A stretch of 5,767 bases of DNA, from the NCBI GenBank assembly GCA_018715545.1, contig DVLK01000060.1, forward strand, positions 1 through 5,767. The letters run 5' to 3'. Both the position numbers and the translations under genes were made by a program. This document shows, piece after piece, positions 1 through 5,260 of this stretch (its first letter is position 1; each line of letters starts with the position of its first letter). The notes under the pieces were generated by a model. It saw nothing but the letters and a program-made list of their open reading frames with translations, had not been told where the DNA came from and did no database searches. Source of the stretch: Candidatus Caccovivens faecavium (GTDB lineage Bacteria > Bacillota > Clostridia > Christensenellales > UBA1242).

Positions 1-22
1 CTAACTTTTTTATTGCAATATA

Positions 23-198
23 AACGACCTTCGAGATATATCGAAACAGGTAAGGTTAAGTACTAGAAAAAGTATAATGAAAAAAAGTTTGTTAAAAACA
101 AAAAATGGCAAATAGAAGATATAACCTGCGTATCGGTCGTTGGTTCAATGAAGCCCTCGCAACCAAAGTGAAGTTAGGTCATGCACCTAACTTTTTTG
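23..198 (+). ncRNA. Candidate structured small RNA, family unknown
   Basis: This gene-free stretch has features of an independent RNA. AACGACC at 23-29 pairs perfectly with GGTCGTT at 135-141. Inside this are a TTCGA/TCGAA hairpin (30-34 with 41-45) and two mutually exclusive pairings to the same strand, CAGGT 47-51 or AGGTTA 53-58 with 124-128 or 122-127. An A-rich, weakly structured middle lies at about 65-120. A small GGTT/AACC hairpin (142-145 with 161-164) precedes an intrinsic terminator. A TATAAA at 19-24 could be a -10, but that would start the transcript inside or after the first stem, and its -35 would lie outside the window. The 11-mer CTAACTTTTTT at 1-11 recurs in the terminator. 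I could not match it to 6S RNA, tmRNA, SRP RNA or a riboswitch class. The 5' end is uncertain. Confidence 0.45.
171..197 (+). terminator. Intrinsic terminator of the candidate RNA
   Basis: A perfect 9-bp stem (171-179 with 185-193) has a 5-nt loop, CATGC, and runs into six T (192-197). On the other strand the hairpin is not followed by a T-run, so the terminator reads on the plus strand. No plus-strand protein gene precedes it within the window, which supports a short RNA gene upstream. Confidence 0.75.
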
Positions 199-240
199 TT
201 ATGAAATTACAAATTTACTCAAAACTAAATGTAAGCTTTT

Positions 241-272
241 AAATAAAAAAAGTGTAGAAATTTTCTACACTT
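241..272 (-). terminator. Intrinsic terminator after the membrane-protein gene
   Basis: A 9-bp stem (250-258 with 264-272, core AGTGTAGA/TCTACACT) has a small AT loop. On the minus strand it is followed by a T-rich tail, the complement of the A-run at 241-250. It lies about 20 nt after the stop codon of the membrane-protein gene and closes the sigH-glnS-membrane gene block. Confidence 0.8.
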
Positions 273-290
273 ATAATTGTATAATTATAA

Positions 291-1049
291 TTAGTAAACG
301 AGGATTGCGATTGCAAGCATCAAATATACGCAATACAAAACGACATTAATTCTTCTTTCTTTTGTGTAAACACACGCGATCATATATGATGCCATGGCTA
401 GGCAGGCGAGAATGTATAAGATTGACGAGGCGTCAAATGAATGAATTAACACAGAAATAATCTGTCCTAATAGCATGCCAGCTCCTGTAAAGGAAAGCGT
501 ATTTGCTGCCGCGTCAAATGCGTTTACATTTTTATTTCGTAGATAGGTGACAGAAAGTCCGATAAGGCCTGCTGGTAAGCCCGCTAGCATACCAAAGGGC
601 GATAATTTTCCTAAATAAAGCCCTGCAAATGCCACAAAAAAGGCTGACAAGAAGAGAGCTAGACTTTCAAATAGGCGACCTTCACTTTCATGAAAAAGAA
701 GAACGATATTTCGTTTTTTCCTTTTTTTTGGCTGTTGTTCATTTTGGTTAGAATTAGAAAGTACTATTTCATTATCACGCTGTCTTAGATATTCAATTTC
801 ACTTTCATCAAGGCGTGACTTAAAATCAAAGAGTGGTATAAATAGTGGAGCAAGTGATATCATGGAAATAATAGAAAATCCAAAAAAGTTGTTGTTATAG
901 TTAGCACTTAAAATCATAGTAACGGCAAGTGATACGATGGTTAAAGAGGAAAATAGGATGTAATAAAAGCCCCTCTTTTTAGTAAAGGAGGAAACGGCAA
1001 TAAATATTGCACTTGCCACAAATGAAATTATCACCGATGCCAATAACAT
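291..1049 (-). CDS. Multi-pass membrane protein of unknown function
   Basis: The predicted protein has 252 residues and about eight hydrophobic membrane segments, near residues 2-22, 28-48, 55-74, 127-146, 151-169, 185-203, 208-227 and 233-252. A charged loop of roughly 50 residues separates the third and fourth segments and carries a basic cluster (KKRKKR, about 108-113), so this loop probably faces the cytoplasm. No catalytic motif or known transporter signature is visible, and I do not recognise the family. The open frame extends upstream to a TTG at 1097 (268 residues). I prefer the ATG at 1049 because a perfect TATAAT ends exactly 6 nt before it, and because the hydrophobic segment begins right after this Met. 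Neither start has a Shine-Dalgarno. The gene lies 3' of glnS in the same orientation and is followed by a terminator. Existence is fairly sure; function is unknown. Confidence 0.75.
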   Translation of the reverse strand: MLLASVIISFVASAIFIAVSSFTKKRGFYYILFSSLTIVSLAVTMILSANYNNNFFGFSIISMISLAPLFIPLFDFKSRLDESEIEYLRQRDNEIVLSNSNQNEQQPKKRKKRNIVLLFHESEGRLFESLALFLSAFFVAFAGLYLGKLSPFGMLAGLPAGLIGLSVTYLRNKNVNAFDAAANTLSFTGAGMLLGQIISVLIHSFDASSILYILACLAMASYMIACVYTKERRINVVLYCVYLMLAIAILVY

Positions 1050-1055
1050 ATTTTT

Positions 1056-1084
1056 ATTATAAACAAAAAAAATAAAATTGCAAA
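1056..1084 (-). promoter_or_regulatory. Promoter of the membrane-protein gene, leaderless-type
   Basis: On the minus strand a TTTGCA-like -35 (1079-1084, 4 of 6 consensus bases) is followed after 17 bp by a perfect TATAAT -10 (1056-1061). The ATG at 1049 begins 6 nt after the -10, where transcription would be expected to start, so the mRNA would have essentially no 5' leader. This also explains why no ribosome binding site can be found. The AT-rich context makes chance matches possible. Confidence 0.5.
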
Positions 1085-1152
1085 ATGATTTACGCAATTT
1101 TATTTTTTAACATCTATAATGATTTAATTAATTCGTTTTTTTGCTAAAAACT

Positions 1153-2850
1153 TCACTTATTAACTTTAAATGAATCTTTGAGTGAGATGGTTGAGTTGAA
1201 GATATAGTTGTCCGAAGTGCTGTCCTTATCTAAGCAGTAGTAGCCCTTACGCATAAATTGGAATTTGTCCTCCACTTTAGCAGATTTTAAGAAATTTTCA
1301 GCATAAGCGGTTCTTTCTACAAGCGAATTAGGCTCTAAAAGCTCGCTAATCTCCACACCGTCAGCAAGTGCCTTTGCAGGACTTTTATACTCGCTTTTGA
1401 TTAGGTTTTTAAATTCACGGATTGTCACTTTAAAGCAGTTTTTAAGTGAAACAAAGTGAATTGTACCTTTGCACTTTATGCCAGAATTGTCCTGTCCGCT
1501 CTTTGTGCCAGGAATATACTCGCATTCTAGGTGGTCAATTTCTCCATTTTCCTTAAAGATGACCTTGTTGCATTTGATGATGTAAGCACCTTTAAGTCTA
1601 ACAATTCCACCTTCGACAAGTCGGTTGTATTTAGGAGGTGGATTAAGGCTAAAATCTTCCTTTTCAATATAGATTTCCTTGCTAAACAAAGCTTTATGAC
1701 TTCCCGCATTTTCATCATTAGGATTATTTTCTATCTCAATCTCTTCAAAGTCCTTATCGTAGTTTGTGATAACCACTTTAAGCGGGTCGAGAACCACCAT
1801 GGCGCGTGTGGCAATTCTATTTAAATCTTCGCGCACATAGTGTTCGAGAGCGGAGAGTGGCACTGTAACTTCAATTGTGCTGCCCCAGCCGACAGACTTT
1901 ACAAAGTCTTTAACTGCCTTTGCAGTATAGCCTCTTCTTCGTATGCCCACAAGGGTGGGGAATCTAGGATCATCCCAGCCACTGACCACGCCGTTGTTTA
2001 CAAGTTGTTTTAGATATCGTTTTCCCGACAATATGTTTTCAATCACAAGACGGCTAAATTCGCGTTGCTTTGGTGCGTATTTTTTGCCCCAGCCATGTTC
2101 AACAAACCATTCATAGACTATACGGTGATCCTGGAAACCTTTATCGCAAAGGCTGTATGTTGTGCCCTCTAAACAGTCCTCCATAGGATGAACAAAGTCA
2201 TACTGAGGCCAAATACACCATTTGTCACCAACACGGTAGTGATGCTGTCTTGCAATTTTATACATCACAGGGTCGCGCATATTTATGTTAGGATGTGCCA
2301 TGTCTATTTTTGCGCGAAGCGTTCTTGAACCGTCTTTATATTTTCCGTCACGCATACCTCTAAAAAGTTCCAAATTTTCTTCTGGTGTTCTGTTTCTGTA
2401 AGGGCTTTCTGTGCCAGGCTCGGTAAGAGTGCCACGCGTTTTAGAAACTTCCTCAGCGGACAAGTCGCAAACATAGGCATCGCCATTTTTAATCATCTTT
2501 TCAGCAATTTTGTAGATGTCATCAAAATATGCTTCGCTTGCGTAGACCAATTTTTCTGGCTTAAAGCCAAGCCATTCAAGGTCAGCCATATAGCTGTCAG
2601 CAAACTCACCATCCTCTTTGGTAGGGTTGGAGTCATCCATTCTTAGGTATGTTTTTCCGCCAAATTTTTGCGCCGTTTCAAAGTTGATTGTCCATGCCTT
2701 AACATGACCAATATACCAATAACCGCTTGGCTCTGGTGGACAGCGGGTGATGACTTCCTTAGTTCTGCCAGCCTTAATGTCAGCAATAATCTCTTCTTCT
2801 AATTCATTTTCAGGGACAATTTTATCAATGTCAATATCTTTTAAACTCAT
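1153..2850 (-). CDS. glnS: Glutaminyl-tRNA synthetase (class I)
   Basis: The cytosolic enzyme attaches glutamine to tRNA-Gln using ATP. The protein has 565 residues, full length for the family (E. coli 554), and aligns with E. coli GlnRS by eye throughout. The N-terminal Rossmann catalytic domain contains PPEPSGYWYIGH (38-49, the HIGH region) and LRMDDSNP (69-76), whose first Asp corresponds to the amino-acid-binding Asp66 of E. coli. Further matches are RGTLTEPG (139-146), RAKIDM (179-184), QYDFVHP (216-222, with Tyr217 matching Tyr211), EFSRL (264-268) and GWDDPRFPTL (291-300). The RRRGYT motif (304-309) precedes the C-terminal anticodon-binding beta-barrel part, about 345-560, which ends in FNSTISLKDSF. 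Two class I signatures are degenerate: HIGH reads YIGH, and the VMSKRK loop reads LSGKRY (274-279), with its key Lys277 kept. The ATG is preceded by GGAG at 2856-2859. Function is confident; the motif variants are odd. Confidence 0.97.
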   Translation of the reverse strand: MSLKDIDIDKIVPENELEEEIIADIKAGRTKEVITRCPPEPSGYWYIGHVKAWTINFETAQKFGGKTYLRMDDSNPTKEDGEFADSYMADLEWLGFKPEKLVYASEAYFDDIYKIAEKMIKNGDAYVCDLSAEEVSKTRGTLTEPGTESPYRNRTPEENLELFRGMRDGKYKDGSRTLRAKIDMAHPNINMRDPVMYKIARQHHYRVGDKWCIWPQYDFVHPMEDCLEGTTYSLCDKGFQDHRIVYEWFVEHGWGKKYAPKQREFSRLVIENILSGKRYLKQLVNNGVVSGWDDPRFPTLVGIRRRGYTAKAVKDFVKSVGWGSTIEVTVPLSALEHYVREDLNRIATRAMVVLDPLKVVITNYDKDFEEIEIENNPNDENAGSHKALFSKEIYIEKEDFSLNPPPKYNRLVEGGIVRLKGAYIIKCNKVIFKENGEIDHLECEYIPGTKSGQDNSGIKCKGTIHFVSLKNCFKVTIREFKNLIKSEYKSPAKALADGVEISELLEPNSLVERTAYAENFLKSAKVEDKFQFMRKGYYCLDKDSTSDNYIFNSTISLKDSFKVNK

Positions 2851-2855
2851 ATTTT

Positions 2856-2897
2856 CTCCAATTTACACATTTTAATTTTTAATATACTTTTTGTCAA
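2856..2897 (-). promoter_or_regulatory. glnS promoter and ribosome binding site
   Basis: In the 57-bp gap after sigH, a perfect TTGACA (2892-2897) and TAAAAT (2869-2874) are separated by 17 bp. The predicted start near 2862 leaves a leader of only about 12 nt, which includes the GGAG Shine-Dalgarno at 2856-2859, 5 nt before the ATG. No T-box leader, common on Firmicutes synthetase genes, fits in this space. glnS therefore appears to be transcribed on its own, with possible read-through from sigH. Confidence 0.7.
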
Positions 2898-2907
2898 GTA
2901 AATAGTA

Positions 2908-3516
2908 CTATGTACGCGAATTTAAATTATTATTTTCCACCAATTTTTTTAATTTGGACTTTATTCTACTTAAACTATTGTCGATACTTTTTTCAGAAGT
3001 TCCTAAGATGTTAGAAATCTCTTTGTATGTATAGCCTTTTAAATAATATTTCAAGACTTGAAGCTCTTTTTCGGAGAGCATTTTTTTGATATTTTCAAGT
3101 AAATTTCGATAATCTTCCTTATTTATAATCTTTTCATCAGGTGATACCTGAAAGATTAAGTTTACTGGTAAAAAATCATCATCATCGGAATTTTCAGAAA
3201 AGCTTTGAAGGGATACCGAGTTTGAAAGGGGAGAATTCTTTTTTGCGTTTGCCACTTTTATCGCGGATTGGATTTGGTGCTTTATACACATTGTGGCAAA
3301 TGTTTTAAAACTAGCATTTTTCTTTTTGTCATAACCCTTTATGGCTTTATATAGTCCAATCATGCCCTCTTGCACAATATCTTCCATTTCTCCGCCGAGA
3401 ATAAAGTAGCTTCTGGCTATTTTTACCACAAGTCCCTTATATAGCTCCAATAATTCATTTTCTGCGTTTTCATCACCAAGCTTTGCTTTGCAGACTAATT
3501 CTTCATCACTTAACAT
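2908..3516 (-). CDS. sigH: RNA polymerase sigma-H (Spo0H-type) sigma factor
   Basis: This is a sigma-70 family factor that directs RNA polymerase to an alternative promoter set. In Bacillus the orthologue drives transition-state, early sporulation and competence genes. The 202-residue protein resembles B. subtilis SigH by eye along its length. Region 2 spans about 17-87, with ARSYFILGGEMEDIVQEGMI (34-53) and FKTFATMCIKHQIQSAIK (70-87) as in SigH, followed by the SPLSNSVSL segment (95-103). Region 4 spans about 135-192, with the helix-turn-helix KEISNILGTSEKSIDN (165-180). A short acidic linker, DDDD, lies at 111-114. The N-terminal tail of the Bacillus protein is missing. The ATG has no Shine-Dalgarno and sits 6 nt after an extended -10, so the mRNA is probably leaderless. 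It is the first gene of a block with glnS, not the rlmB/secE/nusG neighbourhood seen in Bacillus. The regulon in this organism cannot be read from the window. Confidence 0.93.
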   Translation of the reverse strand: MLSDEELVCKAKLGDENAENELLELYKGLVVKIARSYFILGGEMEDIVQEGMIGLYKAIKGYDKKKNASFKTFATMCIKHQIQSAIKVANAKKNSPLSNSVSLQSFSENSDDDDFLPVNLIFQVSPDEKIINKEDYRNLLENIKKMLSEKELQVLKYYLKGYTYKEISNILGTSEKSIDNSLSRIKSKLKKLVENNNLNSRT

Positions 3517-3522
3517 AGCTAA

Positions 3523-3551
3523 ATTTTAGCATATTTAAAGTAATTTTTCAA
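3523..3551 (-). promoter_or_regulatory. sigH promoter, extended -10, leaderless-type, overlapping a palindrome
   Basis: On the minus strand TTGAAA (3546-3551, 5 of 6 consensus) is followed after 17 bp by TAAAAT (3523-3528), preceded by TGC, giving an extended -10. Only TTAGCT separates the -10 from the ATG, so transcription should begin at or next to the A of the start codon. The -10 is embedded in a perfect 6-1-6 inverted repeat, GCTAAA-T-TTTAGC (3518-3530), which could be a repressor operator or simply a by-product of the AT-rich sequence. Confidence 0.65.
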
Positions 3552-3674
3552 TAAAATTTTAATTATTAAACATTTATTTACTTTTTATGTATTTATATAT
3601 ATTAATTCTTTGATAGCGTTACAAAAAATATAAAGATTTTAAATAATAAATAAAAACATAGACAAACTATATAT

Positions 3675-4157
3675 ATGAAGAAAGTATTGCTTATTTTTCT
3701 AATATTGCTAAATATTGTTTCAACTGCCTGTGGAACAAAAATTTATTCATCTGCCACTATCACGCGAGATGAGGCAAATACAGGCGGAGATATAAGTTTT
3801 ATATATGATGAACACACCAAGAATATATATTTTGGTGGAGAAGGGGAATATTTGCAATATTATAGTGCTGACGAAGTGAAAGGGTTGGACGCAGGTTATC
3901 GTGTTGGAATTAAGGTGATAGCGCCAAGCGAAGTTAAAAATTTAGAGGATGCGGTGCTTGAAATTAATGGTAATAAATATAATGACTTTTTTGAAAAGAT
4001 AGAAAGTCAACCTCAAAATTATTTTTACATATATCCAACTTTTAGCGAAAAAACAAAAGAGATAAAGTTCAAAATAACATGGACGCAAATGTCAAAACCG
4101 CAAAAATATAAGGTTGTTTTAAACGAAAAGACTAAATTTTTGAAAAGTGAAAAATAA
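3675..4157 (+). CDS. Putative secreted lipoprotein of unknown function
   Basis: The protein has 160 residues. It begins with a signal peptide, MKK followed by a hydrophobic stretch (4-15), and ends in a lipobox-like VSTAC with Cys19 as the likely lipidation site. Ser at -3 is not the preferred residue, so secretion is likelier than lipidation is certain. The mature part of about 140 residues alternates polar and hydrophobic residues (for example VGIKVIAPSEV, KEIKFKITWTQ, YKVVLNE) and looks like a beta-rich, Ig-like fold. No enzyme motif is seen and I do not recognise the family. No Shine-Dalgarno precedes the ATG, and none of the nearby -10-like sequences has a well-placed -35. A TTGATA at 3610-3615 and a TATAAA at 3629-3634 are only 13 bp apart. 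The gene diverges from sigH across 158 bp of AT-rich DNA and converges on the orphan gene at 4172-4702. Confidence 0.75.
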   Translation: MKKVLLIFLILLNIVSTACGTKIYSSATITRDEANTGGDISFIYDEHTKNIYFGGEGEYLQYYSADEVKGLDAGYRVGIKVIAPSEVKNLEDAVLEINGNKYNDFFEKIESQPQNYFYIYPTFSEKTKEIKFKITWTQMSKPQKYKVVLNEKTKFLKSEK

Positions 4158-4181
4158 AAAGATTAGTAAAACTAATCTTTT
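4157..4181. terminator. Shared bidirectional terminator of two convergent genes
   Basis: A perfect 11-bp stem (4157-4167 with 4171-4181) has a 3-nt loop. Read on the minus strand it runs into TTTTTATTTTT, a good U-tract. On the plus strand the tail is only TTTT, so it should be stronger for the minus-strand gene. The last base of the lipoprotein stop codon (4155-4157) and the whole stop codon of the orphan gene (4172-4174) lie within the stem, so the two genes end 14 bp apart and share one hairpin. Confidence 0.8.
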
Positions 4182-4702
4182 GAAATGTCTTTTGGATTTT
4201 TAATTTCTCTTTGAATTTGATTTTCAACTTCGACCATTTCACTAATGTGCTTGTCCATAACTTTTGCAACATTTAAAAAATTGTTATAATTCATTCCTTT
4301 TACAAAAAACATTTGTGAATAATTATCAGAAAAACTTAAAAATGGAACTGTTTCTCCATTATTTGCCTTATCTAACGAATGAACCAACATTCTTTCTCCA
4401 TTTGCTTCATAGCCCCGTTTTTTTATTATTTCATCTATGTCGTTTGTGAAATCTTTTGATGATAAATATTCTAAGAGTTTAGATGCTTCTTGCTTGTTAT
4501 TTTTTAAAAGTTTATTTATAACTAAATAAAAACCACTTCCATTTACCATGCTTTCAATCTGAGCTATACTTTTACCATTATATAGTATACTATAACGAGG
4601 GTAGCAATTCGGCATTATAAAACCCTTTTTCCCAAGAGTCTTATCTTTTTTACTTCTTTCATAAAATGCATCCGTGACATCACTTAAAACAATTTTTTCC
4701 AT
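4172..4702 (-). CDS. Orphan cytoplasmic protein under a homopolymer-tract promoter
   Basis: The 176-residue protein has no signal peptide or membrane segment and no motif I recognise. It is a mixed, charged, soluble-looking protein. Its centre has aromatic-rich segments (FLSFSDNYSQMFFVKGMNYNN, roughly 121-141), and the C-terminus (about 149-176) is Glu/Lys-rich and probably helical. The start is secure: AAGGAG (4710-4715) lies 7 nt upstream of the ATG. The leader holds a small GCTG/CAGC hairpin with a T6/A6 loop (4722-4735), and upstream is a strong promoter with a nine-base C tract in its spacer. The gene stands alone between a hairpin-rich gene-free stretch and the convergent lipoprotein gene, with which it shares a terminator. 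Phase-variable genes often encode surface or interaction factors, but nothing in this protein indicates secretion, so I assign no function. Confidence 0.75.
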   Translation of the reverse strand: MEKIVLSDVTDAFYERSKKDKTLGKKGFIMPNCYPRYSILYNGKSIAQIESMVNGSGFYLVINKLLKNNKQEASKLLEYLSSKDFTNDIDEIIKKRGYEANGERMLVHSLDKANNGETVPFLSFSDNYSQMFFVKGMNYNNFLNVAKVMDKHISEMVEVENQIQREIKNPKDISKD

Positions 4703-4745
4703 ATTAAAACTCCTTTTTTCCGCTGTTTTTTCAGCTTCTGAGCGA

Positions 4746-4770
4746 ATTATAACACGGGGGGGGGTGTCAA
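4746..4770 (-). promoter_or_regulatory. Consensus promoter with a C9 tract in its spacer; candidate phase-variable switch
   Basis: On the minus strand a perfect TTGACA (4765-4770) is followed by nine C (4756-4764), then GTGT, then a perfect TATAAT (4746-4751). The last bases before the -10 make a TGT extended -10. The spacer is 13 bp, about 4 short of the 17-bp optimum, and nine of the 13 positions are one homopolymer. Transcription would begin near 4739, giving a leader of about 37 nt with a good ribosome binding site. Slipped-strand changes in the tract would alter -35/-10 spacing, as known for Neisseria porA and opc. In the length shown, the promoter should be weak or rely on the extended -10. 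Confidence 0.7.
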
Positions 4771-5186
4771 GTCCTTTTTCAAAAAAAGTTGTAATTTTAT
4801 AAAAAAATTACGGATTTAATAAATTTTTCGCAATTTTCCATTTAGTATTCTCTTTGTTTGATTTTTATCATTTAGGAACAGTTTATTATTAAATTGATTG
4901 CTATAAAATCAATTTTTCACTATCCATTCTTCACCCTCTAAACTACCATAACTCTTCACTGAACGCGTTAGCGTTCCTTCACTTTTCACTCATTTTATAA
5001 TCAAACCAATAAAGTTGCGACAGTGTCACACTGCGCTTAGTTTCGTTTTTCGATATAAATATCAAAACACTTATCACTTGCTTATTTGTTCCTTTTCTCT
5101 AAAAATAGTGGAGTATTTTTAGGGAACCCTGCAAAGTGCAGAGCGATTTTCGTGTTTACTTATCTGAAATAATAGTTAATTCTTAA
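4771..5186. other. Gene-free stretch rich in hairpins, with TTCAC-repeat spacer
   Basis: No credible gene is seen on either strand. Perfect or near-perfect inverted repeats follow one another. They are GTAATTTT/AAAATTAC (4791-4798, 4804-4811), AAATTGATT/AATCAATTT (4891-4899, 4907-4915), GAACGC/GCGTTC (4961-4966, 4971-4976) and GCG-a-CAGTG/CACTGCGC (5017-5025, 5029-5036). Further right are GATAT/ATATC (5052-5063), a 13-bp stem with one G-U (5095-5107, 5114-5126) and CTGCA/TGCAG (5129-5133, 5137-5141). TTCAC occurs five times between 4916 and 4989. Some AT-only stems will be chance, but the GC-containing ones are unlikely to be. This could be a decayed miniature element, a structured RNA or stacked regulatory sites. 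I cannot decide between them. Confidence 0.5.
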
Positions 5187-5246
5187 TAAAAAAATTTTCA
5201 ATTTTGTTTGGGGAAGGGCTTTGCCCGGCAAACATAAATTGAAAAT
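5187..5246 (-). terminator. Long hairpin terminator downstream of tRNA-Glu
   Basis: Arms 5194-5210 and 5229-5246 pair over 17 bp with a single bulge, enclosing an inner GGGC-TTT-GCCC hairpin (5216-5226). On the minus strand the stem runs directly into T7 (complement of the A-run before 5194), then ATT. It therefore reads as an intrinsic terminator for the tRNA-Glu transcript, about 110 nt after the tRNA. Its size and two-tier structure are larger than a typical terminator, so it may also be a palindromic intergenic repeat. Confidence 0.6.
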
Positions 5247-5260
5247 CACATACATGGAAG

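Noticed and set aside
73..78. TATAAT as a -10 for a shorter RNA
   Set aside because: No -35-like hexamer lies 16-18 bp upstream and no TG extension is present.
60..170. Possible tmRNA, because of GGTTCAA followed by ...CAACCA and an ALA-containing frame
   Set aside because: The T-arm does not pair properly, no tag stop codon follows ALA, and no 5' tRNA-like half pairs with the end.
1..178. 6S RNA
   Set aside because: The length fits, but the A-rich, poorly paired centre is unlike the long terminal hairpin of 6S RNA. It remains possible only as a weak hypothesis.
105..242. 45-codon open frame starting MANRRYNLRIGRWFNEALAT on the plus strand
   Set aside because: It has no ribosome binding site, runs straight through the intrinsic terminator, and overlaps the bases forming the long-range RNA stem. 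A chance frame in an RNA gene is likelier.
1531..1824. 97-codon plus-strand frame
   Set aside because: It lies wholly opposite glnS, whose protein matches the family throughout, and has no homology or ribosome binding site support.
2304..2486. 60-codon minus-strand frame overlapping glnS (also 1527-1718)
   Set aside because: These are alternative-frame shadows inside glnS.
3610..3634. TTGATA-13 bp-TATAAA before the lipoprotein gene as a second switchable promoter
   Set aside because: The spacing is also 13 bp, but the spacer holds only a run of six A, the hexamers are imperfect and the region is nearly all AT, so chance is a sufficient explanation.
4264..4449. 61-codon plus-strand frame opposite the orphan gene
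   Set aside because: It is leucine- and phenylalanine-rich as expected from the antisense of an AT-rich gene, and has no ribosome binding site. The minus-strand gene has a strong start.
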